A stretch of 24,238 bases of DNA from CAINEC01 sp046052065. Lineage in GTDB: Bacteria; Bacteroidota; Bacteroidia; AKYH767-A; OLB10. This document shows, piece by piece, positions 8,468-15,980 of this stretch. Positions within the stretch are counted from its first letter, which is position 1; every line of letters starts with the position of its first letter. Made by a program: the position numbers and the translations under genes. The stretch lies in contig JBJOND010000033.1 of NCBI GenBank assembly GCA_046052065.1, positions 1 to 24,238 of the forward strand. Direction: 5' to 3'. Below the pieces are notes generated by a model that saw only the letters and a program-made list of their open reading frames with translations, had not been told where the DNA came from and searched no databases.

Positions 8468-8500
8468 TTTGGTTATATTACAGCCTTTCAAATAGATTGT
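8468..8500 (+). promoter_or_regulatory. Probable dinB promoter
   Basis: TTTG (8468-8471) is followed after 21 bp by TAGATTGT (8493-8500), seven of eight matches allowing for the free positions to the Bacteroidota -7 TAnnTTTG. It lies 42 bp before the preferred dinB start and is overlapped by both 15-bp operator-like elements, as expected for a repressed promoter. Confidence 0.4.
8471..8485. promoter_or_regulatory. Operator-like element, left site (dinB side)
   Basis: GGTTATATTACAGCC matches the perfect palindrome at 9792-9806 in 11 of 15 bases and is itself partly palindromic (5 of 7 half-site positions). It sits inside the -33/-7 spacer of the probable dinB promoter and 11 bp from the regulator start. 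It begins 24 bp before the second site. Confidence 0.6.
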
Positions 8501-8509
8501 ATTACCGCC
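8495..8509. promoter_or_regulatory. Operator-like element, right site (dinB side)
   Basis: GATTGTATTACCGCC shares its first 11 bases and its final C with the perfect palindrome at 9792-9806. It overlaps the probable dinB -7 element. With the site at 8471 it forms a pair spaced 24 bp start to start, the same arrangement as at 9768/9792. Confidence 0.65.
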
Positions 8510-8542
8510 AAAACTAAAAACAATTTTTTAAAGAAACAAATC

Positions 8543-9721
8543 ATGCAAAAAGACAGAACAATTGTACATATGGATCTGGACAGTTTTTTTGTTTCTGTTT
8601 CACGACTGGAAAATTCGGCTTTGCACAATAAGCCCGTTATTGTAGGTGGCACTAGTGATCGAGGTGTGGTAGCCGCTTGTAGTTACGAGGCCCGCGCCTT
8701 TGGTGTGCATTCTGCCATGCCTATTAAACTCGCCCGCCGACTTTGTCCCGATGCGATTATTATTCGTGGCGACTATGACCGCTACTCGTATTATTCAGAG
8801 GTGGTCACCGATATTATTAAAGAAGATGTTCCTGTTTATGAGAAGTCGTCGATTGATGAGTTTTATATTGACATGACCGGCATGGATCGTTTCTTCGGAT
8901 GTTATAATTATACAACGGAATTACGACAGCGCATTATGAAAGAAACGGGGCTTCCTATTTCCTTCGGATTATCAGAAAATAAAACCGTATCAAAAGTGGC
9001 GACTGGAGAGGCAAAACCTAACGGACAAAAGAAGATTGATTTCGGAGATGAAAAAGTTTTTTTAGGTCCGCTTTCCATAAAGAAAATTCCGATGGTAGGC
9101 GATAAAACCTATACACTCTTGCGTAGCATGGGTGTTGAACGCGTATATACCTTGCAGGAAATGCCGCCCGATCTTTTAACAAAAGTGTTAGGTGAAAATG
9201 GATTTGTTCTTTGGAAAAAAGCGAATGGCATTGATAACACTCCCGTAGAACCTTATAGCGAACGCAAGTCGATTTCAACAGAAGAAACCTTTGAACAAGA
9301 CACAGCCGATGTAGTGTTTTTAAAATCCTTGCTGGTAAAGATGACAGAGAAACTGGCTTTTCAACTGCGTTCGGAGAATAAACTAACGGCATGCATTACC
9401 GTAAAGATACGTTACTCTAATTTTGATACACATACTACGCAATCACGCATCTCGTACACCTCTTCCGACCATACGCTTATTGCGAAGGCAAAAGAGCTTT
9501 TTGATAAGTTGTATGAACGCCGTATGCTGATTCGATTAATTGGAATTCGATTTAGTCATCTGGTAGGTGGCGGAAATCAAATTAACCTTTTTGAAGATTC
9601 CGAAGAGATCATTAATCTGTACCAGGCCATGGATCATTTGCGGAAAAAATTTGGAAACACCGCCGTTTTGCGCGCCGTTGGACTAAAAGGCGATCAAAAA
9701 AAGAAATCAGACAATCAATAA
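8543..9721 (+). CDS. dinB: DNA polymerase IV (Y-family, DinB)
   Basis: This 392-residue translesion polymerase has the catalytic carboxylates Asp11 (VHMDLDSFF) and Asp105-Glu106 (SSIDEFYID), and a probable steric-gate Phe16. The helix-hairpin-helix, thumb and little-finger regions follow, and a beta-clamp-binding motif QINLF lies at about 346-350. Intact catalytic residues make it an active DinB rather than a non-catalytic ImuB. The start at 8543 (MQKDRTIVHMDL) is preferred over the upstream in-frame ATG at 8441. The longer form would add 34 unconserved residues, overlap the start of the divergent regulator and be translated from the promoter region. Two operator-like sites upstream suggest repression by the adjacent S24 regulator. 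DinB bypasses damaged bases at the cost of fidelity. Confidence 0.95.
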   Translation: MQKDRTIVHMDLDSFFVSVSRLENSALHNKPVIVGGTSDRGVVAACSYEARAFGVHSAMPIKLARRLCPDAIIIRGDYDRYSYYSEVVTDIIKEDVPVYEKSSIDEFYIDMTGMDRFFGCYNYTTELRQRIMKETGLPISFGLSENKTVSKVATGEAKPNGQKKIDFGDEKVFLGPLSIKKIPMVGDKTYTLLRSMGVERVYTLQEMPPDLLTKVLGENGFVLWKKANGIDNTPVEPYSERKSISTEETFEQDTADVVFLKSLLVKMTEKLAFQLRSENKLTACITVKIRYSNFDTHTTQSRISYTSSDHTLIAKAKELFDKLYERRMLIRLIGIRFSHLVGGGNQINLFEDSEEIINLYQAMDHLRKKFGNTAVLRAVGLKGDQKKKSDNQ

Positions 9722-9767
9722 GTTACAAGTTTTTTCGGGTGGGAATTTGGTTTTCTGAAAACAGAAA

Positions 9768-9782
9768 GACTATATTGCAACC
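9768..9782. promoter_or_regulatory. Operator-like element, left site (dnaE2 unit)
   Basis: GACTATATTGCAACC matches the left site at 8471 in 11 of 15 bases and the perfect palindrome in 11 of 15. It starts exactly 24 bp before that palindrome, reproducing the spacing in the regulator/dinB gap. On its own it is only weakly palindromic. Confidence 0.5.
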
Positions 9783-9788
9783 ATCATG

Positions 9789-9818
9789 TTTGATTGTATT
9801 ACAATCTTTATAGAATTG
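9789..9818 (+). promoter_or_regulatory. Probable promoter of small ORF-dnaE2 unit
   Basis: TTTG (9789-9792) and TAGAATTG (9811-9818, one mismatch to TAnnTTTG) are separated by 18 bp. The perfect 15-bp palindrome lies between them, where a bound repressor would block RNA polymerase. Transcription would begin near 9825, about 100 bp before the small ORF. Confidence 0.45.
9792..9806. promoter_or_regulatory. Perfect 15-bp palindrome, operator candidate
   Basis: GATTGTA-T-TACAATC is a perfect inverted repeat of two 7-bp arms around one base. It shares 11 consecutive bases with the site at 8495 ahead of dinB. Its place inside the promoter and its repetition upstream of dinB make it the best candidate binding site for the S24 regulator. 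Confidence 0.7.
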
Positions 9819-9852
9819 TTGCCTCAAACTGAATTGGTTGATCGTCGCGTTG

Positions 9853-9880
9853 CCGTGTAGCTAAGGAAGGAGTTACACGG
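9853..9880 (+). promoter_or_regulatory. 5' leader stem-loop of dnaE2 unit
   Basis: CCGTGTA (9853-9859) pairs perfectly with TACACGG (9874-9880) around a 14-nt loop that contains the purine-rich AAGGAAGGAG. It lies in the predicted leader between the promoter and the small ORF. No T-run follows, so it is unlikely to be a terminator; its role is unknown. Confidence 0.4.
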
Positions 9881-9927
9881 TAGCGGGATAAAAGTAGTAA
9901 AAGCAGAAACACTAAACACTTCATATT

Positions 9928-10068
9928 ATGGATTCATTAGACTTAATTCTGACAGCCTTGCGCTACACACCCGTTGCTTTAATGCTTGTTTCATTAGCAG
10001 GACTTCTTTACTTACAAATCAAGGAAGCCTATCTGCAAAAAAACACGCGTTACCAACGCCGTTATTAA
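9928..10068 (+). CDS. 46-residue single-pass membrane protein
   Basis: A small frame with an ATG start encodes 46 residues. Residues about 13-31 form one hydrophobic helix (TPVALMLVSLAGLLYLQI), followed by a basic tail (KNTRYQRRY). It follows the operator-bearing promoter and precedes the DnaE2-like gene by 37 bp on the same strand, so it is probably the first gene of that unit. I know of no family for it. The protein-like composition, sensible topology with a positive C-terminus, and position support it being real; the lack of a clear ribosome binding site is common in Bacteroidota. A damage-induced small membrane protein (as in cell-division inhibitors of SOS regulons) is one possible role, by analogy only. 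Confidence 0.55.
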   Translation: MDSLDLILTALRYTPVALMLVSLAGLLYLQIKEAYLQKNTRYQRRY

Positions 10069-10105
10069 TCAAAGGTGCTAATGTTTATTTCAATCGGCTA
10101 TTGTT

Positions 10106-13100
10106 ATGTTTTTGAACTGTCATTCATGGTTCAGCTTTTACTACGGAACAATGTCGGTAGAACAGCTCCTGCAAGAAGCCAGTAAGCAGGGACTGAAAAA
10201 AATTGCATTAACTGATATTAATAATACTTCTGGCATTCTTGATTTTGTTCGGCTGGCGCCGCAGTACGGCATTCAACCAATTGCGGGAATTGCATTTCAC
10301 GATGGCGATGACCTAAGGTTTATCGGCCTTGCTCAGAACAATGAAGGTTATGAAGAGCTGAACATCTTTCTTTCTTCTTGCTTAAAAATCGCTTCGGAAA
10401 AAAATCAAACATCGGGTAACCGCGATGCCGTTATACCAGATCGAGCACCGATTTTTAAAAATGTATTTGTCGTTTATCCGACCTGCGCTCCCTTTTTAAA
10501 AACAGTTTCATTTGAATCAACCGCATTTGTTGGTAAGCGTGCACAACGAGGAGAGCTGATGAAGGCCAGAGCATCCAAGGAAAAAAAGAATCCACAAAAT
10601 GCATTAAGAGATTACGAGTATATCGGTGTTCGAGAGGAAGAACTGTTACAGATACAATTTTCGTTTTCTCCTAATGCTTATAATAAGTGTGTCGCCCTTT
10701 GTCCGGTAACAGTACGGAACAAAACAGATCATAATATTCATCGACTATTAACAGCGATAGGAAAAAATGAATTGTTAAGTCGTGTGCCCGCAACTGCATT
10801 TTGTAAGGAAGATGAAACGTTTATGTCGGAAGCGGATATTCGTGAGCGTTATAAAGAGTATCCAGATATTATTCGAAATACAGAAACGATTCTAAAAAAT
10901 TGTCATCTTTCCTTCGACTTTCATAAAAGCAAGAATAAACAATGTTTCACGGGAAGCAAAGAGCTGGATGCGGCGCTCTTGAAAAAGGAAGCCTATAAAG
11001 GAGCAACGAAAAGATATGGCACTCGCCTGAGTGAAAAAATAAAAGCGCGTATCGAAAAAGAATTAACTATGATTATTGATCTTGGTTTTTGTGCGTACTT
11101 TTTAATTAACTGGGATATACTTCGCTTTGCTCGCAAGCGTGGATTCTTTTACGTTGGAAGAGGAAGTGGTGCCAATAGTATGGTGGCGTATTGTTTAAAT
11201 ATTACCGATGTAGATCCCGATGATCTCGATTTATATTTCGAACGGTTTATTAATCCGTATCGGCAAAACCCTCCCGACTTCGATTTAGATTTTTCGTGGA
11301 AGGATAGAGATGAAATCACGAATTATATTTTCAATAGACACGGAGAGAATCATGTAGTGTTGATGGGAACGTATACAACATTTCAAAAAGATGCAGTGAT
11401 TCGTGAGCTAGGAAAAGTGTTTGGCTTGCCGAAGGCGGAAATTGATGCGCTACAGAATACAGGTGATTATACTACAGCTGGTGAATATGGGAAGTTGATT
11501 TTAAAGTATGGTGCGCTCATCAAAGATTTTCCTCATCACCTGAGTGTGCATGCAGGAGGAATAATTATTTCGGAGAAGCCCATCTATGCGTATACAGCAT
11601 TGAACTATCCTCCCAAAGGATTTCCAGTTACGCAGTTTAGTATGTTGGAATCAGAAGATGTTGGCCTGTACAAATATGATATTTTAAGTCAGCGGGGGCT
11701 AGGCCATATTAAAGACACTATCGAGCTTGTAAAGAAGAATAAAGGAATTGAGATTGATATTCGAAGGATTGAAGAGTTTAAACAAGACGAAGCCATCAAA
11801 CAATTAATAAGAGACGGAAGGTGCATCGGTTGCTTTTATGTGGAGAGTCCTGCGATGCGTATGTTATTGAAAAAGTTAAACGTAGATCAATACATACAAC
11901 TCGTGGCGGCAAGCTCTATTATTCGTCCTGGTGTAGCAAGTAGCGGTATGATGCGCGAGTATATTTTGCGAACACACCATCCGGAGAAAAGAACGTATAT
12001 ACACCCCGTTATGAAAGAGCTGATGGAAGAAACCTATGGCGTGATGGTATATCAGGAAGATGTGATTAAGGTGGCGCATCATTTTGCTGGACTAGATTTA
12101 TCAGAAGCAGATGTATTGCGAAGAGGGATGAGTGGAAAGTTCCGATCGAGAGAGGAGTTTTTAAAAATAAAAAATCGGTTTTTTGATAACTGCAAAGAGC
12201 GTGGGTATAGTGAAACAATTACAAGTGAAGTATGGCGACAAATAGAAAGCTTTGCGGGCTATTCGTTTTCAAAAGGACATTCAGCATCGTATGCGGTGGA
12301 GAGCTATCAGAGCTTGTATCTGAAAGCGCATTATCCGCTGGAATTTATGGTGGGTGTGATCAATAATTTTGGTGGCTTTTACCGAACAGAATTTTATGTA
12401 CACGAAGCGCGTATGTCGGGAGCAACGATTGCACTGCCTTGCGTGAACACGGGTGAATATTTAACCAGTATTGAAGGCGAAGTCATCACATTAGGATTTA
12501 TTCACCTCGCAGGATTAGAATATGACACAGCTACATCAATAGCCCTCGAGCGAAATAAAAACGGACCGTTTACTTCGTTGCATGATTTCATGAATCGAAT
12601 AAGTATTGAGTTAGAGCAGTTGCGTTGTTTGATACGCATCGGTGCGTTTCGATTTACGGGAAGAAGTAAGAAGCAATTGCTGTGGGATATTCATCTGAAC
12701 ATGGAGCAAGGAAAGAAGACCGTGGTGCGACAAGAATTATTTCAGCAGGAGTTACCGAACTATCAATTGCCAACTTTGCATCATCACGATTTAGAAGATG
12801 CATTGGACGAAATAGAGTTGATAGGATTTCCGGTGTGTTCACCGTTTCGATTATTAAAACAGGTACCTGAAAAATTTTCGCATCCTAAAATTAAAGTGAA
12901 TGAAATGTCAAAACACGTAGGGGAATATGTGTGTATACTTGGCTACCTTGTTACTATCAAACCTACACGCACAGGCAAGGGCGAAGCAATGTCGTTTGGT
13001 TGTTTTATAGACGAAGAAGGGGTTTTTGTAGACACGACACATTTTCCGTTAACACTTAAAAAATATCCGTTAAGAGGACGAGGAATTTATCTAATCACAG

Positions 13101-13195
13101 GAAGAGTAGATATTGAATTTGGTTTTTGCAGTATAACGGCTTCGAGTATGGAAAAACTGGCGACGATGGGGAGAGATGATCTTTCAAAATCTTAA
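10106..13195 (+). CDS. dnaE2: DnaE2-like error-prone DNA polymerase III alpha subunit
   Basis: This 1029-residue C-family polymerase has an N-terminal PHP domain that starts directly at residue 1 (MFLNCHSWFSF), so the ATG at 10106 is secure. The palm holds GRGSGA near 351, catalytic Asp393 and Asp395 in PDFDLDF, and a third Asp525 in KYDIL. The family segments RPGVASSGMM, YQEDVIKVA and SFAGYSFSKGHSASYA follow, then a helix-hairpin-helix region (about 820-870) and a C-terminal OB fold (about 939-1015). PHP metal ligands are degenerate: Asn replaces His at position 4 and Ile replaces His at 38, so it should lack PHP exonuclease activity. It is shorter than a replicative DnaE and sits with DinB and an S24 regulator, so an accessory mutagenic polymerase is more likely than the replicase. 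Confidence 0.88.
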   Translation: MFLNCHSWFSFYYGTMSVEQLLQEASKQGLKKIALTDINNTSGILDFVRLAPQYGIQPIAGIAFHDGDDLRFIGLAQNNEGYEELNIFLSSCLKIASEKNQTSGNRDAVIPDRAPIFKNVFVVYPTCAPFLKTVSFESTAFVGKRAQRGELMKARASKEKKNPQNALRDYEYIGVREEELLQIQFSFSPNAYNKCVALCPVTVRNKTDHNIHRLLTAIGKNELLSRVPATAFCKEDETFMSEADIRERYKEYPDIIRNTETILKNCHLSFDFHKSKNKQCFTGSKELDAALLKKEAYKGATKRYGTRLSEKIKARIEKELTMIIDLGFCAYFLINWDILRFARKRGFFYVGRGSGANSMVAYCLNITDVDPDDLDLYFERFINPYRQNPPDFDLDFSWKDRDEITNYIFNRHGENHVVLMGTYTTFQKDAVIRELGKVFGLPKAEIDALQNTGDYTTAGEYGKLILKYGALIKDFPHHLSVHAGGIIISEKPIYAYTALNYPPKGFPVTQFSMLESEDVGLYKYDILSQRGLGHIKDTIELVKKNKGIEIDIRRIEEFKQDEAIKQLIRDGRCIGCFYVESPAMRMLLKKLNVDQYIQLVAASSIIRPGVASSGMMREYILRTHHPEKRTYIHPVMKELMEETYGVMVYQEDVIKVAHHFAGLDLSEADVLRRGMSGKFRSREEFLKIKNRFFDNCKERGYSETITSEVWRQIESFAGYSFSKGHSASYAVESYQSLYLKAHYPLEFMVGVINNFGGFYRTEFYVHEARMSGATIALPCVNTGEYLTSIEGEVITLGFIHLAGLEYDTATSIALERNKNGPFTSLHDFMNRISIELEQLRCLIRIGAFRFTGRSKKQLLWDIHLNMEQGKKTVVRQELFQQELPNYQLPTLHHHDLEDALDEIELIGFPVCSPFRLLKQVPEKFSHPKIKVNEMSKHVGEYVCILGYLVTIKPTRTGKGEAMSFGCFIDEEGVFVDTTHFPLTLKKYPLRGRGIYLITGRVDIEFGFCSITASSMEKLATMGRDDLSKS

Positions 13196-13214
13196 GAATT
13201 ATTTAATACATTTG
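13182..13214 (+). promoter_or_regulatory. Promoter of formate-tetrahydrofolate ligase
   Basis: TTTC (13182-13185, one mismatch to TTTG) and TACATTTG (13207-13214, an exact TAnnTTTG) are separated by 21 bp. The -33 element lies in the last codons of the upstream polymerase gene, and the -7 element is 21 bp before the GTG start of fhs. This indicates that fhs is transcribed on its own. Confidence 0.5.
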
Positions 13215-13235
13215 AGCTACAAAAAATAAAACAAC

Positions 13236-14915
13236 GTGGCCAATTTCCCTTCTGATTTAGAAATCGCGCAAAGCGCAAATATCCAACACATCAAAGACAT
13301 TGCAGCTAAAATTGGTATTGATGCCGAAGAGTTGGAGTTTTATGGAAAGTATAAAGCAAAGCTTCCATTACATTTGATTGATGAGGAGAAAGTAAAAAAG
13401 AGCAAACTGATTTTAGTTTCTGCAATTAATCCAACGCCAGCAGGTGAAGGCAAGACCACTGTTTCTATCGGACTTAACGAAGGTTTGAATAAAATTGGTA
13501 AGAAGTCGATTGTGGTATTGCGTGAACCCTCACTCGGGCCAGTATTCGGGATTAAAGGTGGAGCAGCAGGTGGAGGATATTCGCAGGTGATTCCGATGGA
13601 AGATATTAACCTACATTTCACTGGTGATTTTTCGGCGATTGAAAAAGCAAATAATTTATTAGCAGCCATCATCGATAATAATATTCAAAGTAAAACACGT
13701 TCGTTAAATATTGATCCGCGTACCGTAGTTTGGAAACGTGTGATGGATATGAATGATCGTGCATTGCGTCATGTCGTAATTGGTATTGGTGGAACAGCAA
13801 ACGGTATTCCGCGTGAAGATGGATTTAATATTACGGCTGCTTCGGAAATTATGGCCATCCTTTGTATGTCGAAGGATGTTGAAGATTTGAAAAGCAGACT
13901 AGGTTCTATTTTCGTGGGATATACGTTTGATAAGAAACCTGTTTTCGCTCGTGAGTTAAATGCACAAGGAGCGATGGCTATTTTGTTAAAGGATGCTATC
14001 AAACCAAATTTAGTTCAGACATTAGAAGGTAATCCTGCTATTTTACACGGAGGACCATTTGCAAATATTGCACAAGGAACCAACACGATTCTTGCTACGA
14101 AGATGGGACTAACGTTAGGCGATTACGTAGTAACGGAAGCAGGTTTCGGTGCTGATTTAGGTGCAGAGAAATTCATGGACATTAAATGTGGCTATGGAAA
14201 TCTGAAACCAGAAACAATTGTGTTGGTTGCTACCATTCGTGCGCTTCGTCATCATGGAGGAGCGAAAAAAGAAGAGTATAACACTGCAAGCTTAGAGCGA
14301 GTTCAAAAAGGATTTGAAAATTTAGAGAAGCATATTGAGAACTGCAAGAAGTTCGGAATTACTCCGGTAGTTGCAATCAACAATTTTGTAAGCGATACAC
14401 AAGAAGAAATCGATTTTGTAATTGAAGCTTGTGCGAAGCACGGAGTAAAAGCGGTTGTTTCACAAGGGTTCGTGAAGGGCGGAGAGGGAACGAAAGCATT
14501 AGCAGAAGTAGTGGTGAGTGAAATCGAATCAGGAAAAAACAATTTCAAACCTTTATACGACTGGAGTATTTCAGTAGAAGATAAAATCAAAACGATTGCT
14601 ACTGAAATTTACGGTGCTAACGGTGTTGAATATACGTCAACAGCGAAGTCGCAATTAAAATCGATTAAGGAATTAGGCTTTGATAAATTGCCGGTTTGTA
14701 TGGCCAAAACACAAAAGTCGTTTTCTGATGACGAAAAGAAAATCGGACGCCCTACAAACTTTACGATTACTGTTCGTGAATTTGAATATGCAGCGGGTGC
14801 AGGATTTATCATTCCAATCTTAGGAGAGATTATGCGTATGCCAGGCTTACCAGCAACTCCTGCTTCGGAGCATATGGATATTGATAAGAATGGAGTGATT
14901 ACAGGATTGTCGTAA
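13236..14915 (+). CDS. fhs: Formate--tetrahydrofolate ligase
   Basis: This 559-residue enzyme joins formate to tetrahydrofolate with ATP, giving 10-formyl-tetrahydrofolate for purine, methionine and one-carbon metabolism in the cytoplasm. The N-terminus (SDLEIAQSANIQHIKDIAAKIGI ... YGKYKAK) is typical. The nucleotide-binding loop TPAGEGKTT is at residues 67-75. The family signatures REDGFNITAASEIMAIL and VVTEAGFGADLGAEKF, and the C-terminal MPGLPATPASEHMDID, are all present. Length is normal for the family. It begins with GTG, supported by alignment to the usual family start and the promoter just upstream. It is probably cotranscribed with the small secreted NTF2-like gene 10 bp downstream, although their functions have no obvious link. 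Confidence 0.97.
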   Translation: MANFPSDLEIAQSANIQHIKDIAAKIGIDAEELEFYGKYKAKLPLHLIDEEKVKKSKLILVSAINPTPAGEGKTTVSIGLNEGLNKIGKKSIVVLREPSLGPVFGIKGGAAGGGYSQVIPMEDINLHFTGDFSAIEKANNLLAAIIDNNIQSKTRSLNIDPRTVVWKRVMDMNDRALRHVVIGIGGTANGIPREDGFNITAASEIMAILCMSKDVEDLKSRLGSIFVGYTFDKKPVFARELNAQGAMAILLKDAIKPNLVQTLEGNPAILHGGPFANIAQGTNTILATKMGLTLGDYVVTEAGFGADLGAEKFMDIKCGYGNLKPETIVLVATIRALRHHGGAKKEEYNTASLERVQKGFENLEKHIENCKKFGITPVVAINNFVSDTQEEIDFVIEACAKHGVKAVVSQGFVKGGEGTKALAEVVVSEIESGKNNFKPLYDWSISVEDKIKTIATEIYGANGVEYTSTAKSQLKSIKELGFDKLPVCMAKTQKSFSDDEKKIGRPTNFTITVREFEYAAGAGFIIPILGEIMRMPGLPATPASEHMDIDKNGVITGLS

Positions 14916-14925
14916 AGAAAATAGT

Positions 14926-15429
14926 ATGAAGAAAACATCTTTTATTTTAGGCCTTTGTTTGTTGCTTGCATTTTTCTCGAATGTAAATGCGCAATCAACA
15001 GCATCAGATAAAAAACAAGAAATACAAGAGCTGGTTAACAATTGGCATCACGATGCAGCTATTGCAGATGCAGAAAAATATTTTGGTGCAATGGCAGATG
15101 ACGCAATCTATTTAGGAACGGATGCTACTGAAAGGTGGACAAAAAACGAGTTTCAGGAATGGTCGAAGAAATATTTTGAGAGTAAAAAGACCTGGGATTT
15201 TAAAACAATAGAACGATATGTTTATTTTTCTTCGGATAATAATACTGCGTGGTGGGATGAAAAGTTAGATACATGGATGGGGGTTTGTGCAGGCGCAGGT
15301 GTAGCTACACGCACGAAGCAAGGATGGAAGATTTCTCACTATCAATTAGCGATAATGATTCCGAATGAAAAAGTAAATTCAGTAATGGAGCTTTTGCATC
15401 CTAACTCAAAGCCGGAGCATAAAGAATAA
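14926..15429 (+). CDS. Secreted NTF2-like (SnoaL/DUF4440-type) protein
   Basis: This 167-residue protein has a clear signal peptide (hydrophobic residues 5-17, cleavage after VNA at 22). The mature part has the NTF2-like cone fold pattern: a first helix (KQEIQELVNNWHHDAAIAD), then YFGAMADDAIYLGTDATERW and KNEFQEWSKKYF, followed by beta strands including WWDEKLDTW and GWKISHYQLAI. This family includes SnoaL-like isomerases, DUF4440 proteins and many binding proteins with no known reaction, so no substrate is assigned. It is likely periplasmic. It lies 10 bp after fhs and ends at a probable two-way terminator shared with the convergent acetyltransferase gene. Confidence 0.8.
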   Translation: MKKTSFILGLCLLLAFFSNVNAQSTASDKKQEIQELVNNWHHDAAIADAEKYFGAMADDAIYLGTDATERWTKNEFQEWSKKYFESKKTWDFKTIERYVYFSSDNNTAWWDEKLDTWMGVCAGAGVATRTKQGWKISHYQLAIMIPNEKVNSVMELLHPNSKPEHKE

Positions 15430-15455
15430 AAGTTGTTGAGCTATTCAACACTTTT
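15428..15455. terminator. Bidirectional terminator hairpin
   Basis: AAAAG-T-TGTTGA pairs with TCAACA-CTTTT around the 5-nt loop GCTAT, with one bulged T. The A-rich left arm and T-rich right arm give a terminator shape on both strands. It lies between, and slightly overlaps the ends of, the two convergent genes ending at 15429 and 15441. Confidence 0.55.
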
Positions 15456-15980
15456 CAATTCTAGTTTCATCATAAAATCGTTTTGGACTTCTTTGCCAAG
15501 CATAAAAACATGTTTATCAAAAGTGATAAATCCGTTTTTTAAATAGAATTGAATGGCTCTATGATTTTCTTCCCAAACACCTAACCACACATAATCCATC
15601 TGTTGTTGTTTTGCGATTTGTAATGCAAAATCCAAAAGCAGCTGACCAACACCTTTTCCGTAAAATTCTTTACCAATGTAGATGCGTTCTACCTCTAGCG
15701 ATTTTTGATCGTTCAGCTCAGTTTGTGCTCCCGAATAATTAATCTTTAAATAACCTAGTACAGCATCTTCAAGCTTAGCTAAGTAAAATTCAGAATTAGG
15801 ATGATTCAATTCTTCGGATAATGTTTCTGTCGAGAAATTATTTTCCAAATAATGATTCATATTTGCTTCGGAAGTAGAATGCGCAAACGTTTCAAAGAAA
15901 GTATCACGACTAATTTTTTGTAATTCGTCGATGTTAGCGATAGTTGCTTTTTGAATTTCTATTTTTTCTAAAGCCTTCAT
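15441..15980 (-). CDS. GNAT N-acetyltransferase, PaiA-like
   Basis: This 179-residue acetyl-CoA-dependent transferase contains GNAT motif A at about 98-120 (VERIYIGKEFYGKGVGQLLL) with the Gly-x-Gly acetyl-CoA loop at 107-113. A later WLGVWEENHRAIQFYLKNGF segment is typical of the fold's second half. The whole protein closely recalls Bacillus subtilis PaiA (ETF-TF opening, SLEVERIYI, WLGVWE-N, AI-FY-K-GF), a spermine/spermidine acetyltransferase, so a polyamine or similar amine substrate is plausible. Its ATG shares its A with the TAA stop of the upstream secreted propeller gene (TAATG), which suggests translational coupling despite no clear functional tie. Confidence 0.85.
   Translation of the reverse strand: MKALEKIEIQKATIANIDELQKISRDTFFETFAHSTSEANMNHYLENNFSTETLSEELNHPNSEFYLAKLEDAVLGYLKINYSGAQTELNDQKSLEVERIYIGKEFYGKGVGQLLLDFALQIAKQQQMDYVWLGVWEENHRAIQFYLKNGFITFDKHVFMLGKEVQNDFMMKLELKSVE

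Noticed and set aside
8441..8542. In-frame N-terminal extension of dinB
   Set aside because: It overlaps the divergent regulator's start and covers the promoter and operator sites; the family N-terminus begins at 8543.
13340..14938. Several minus-strand frames inside fhs
   Set aside because: All are antisense to a fully conserved enzyme and show no domain or initiation signal.
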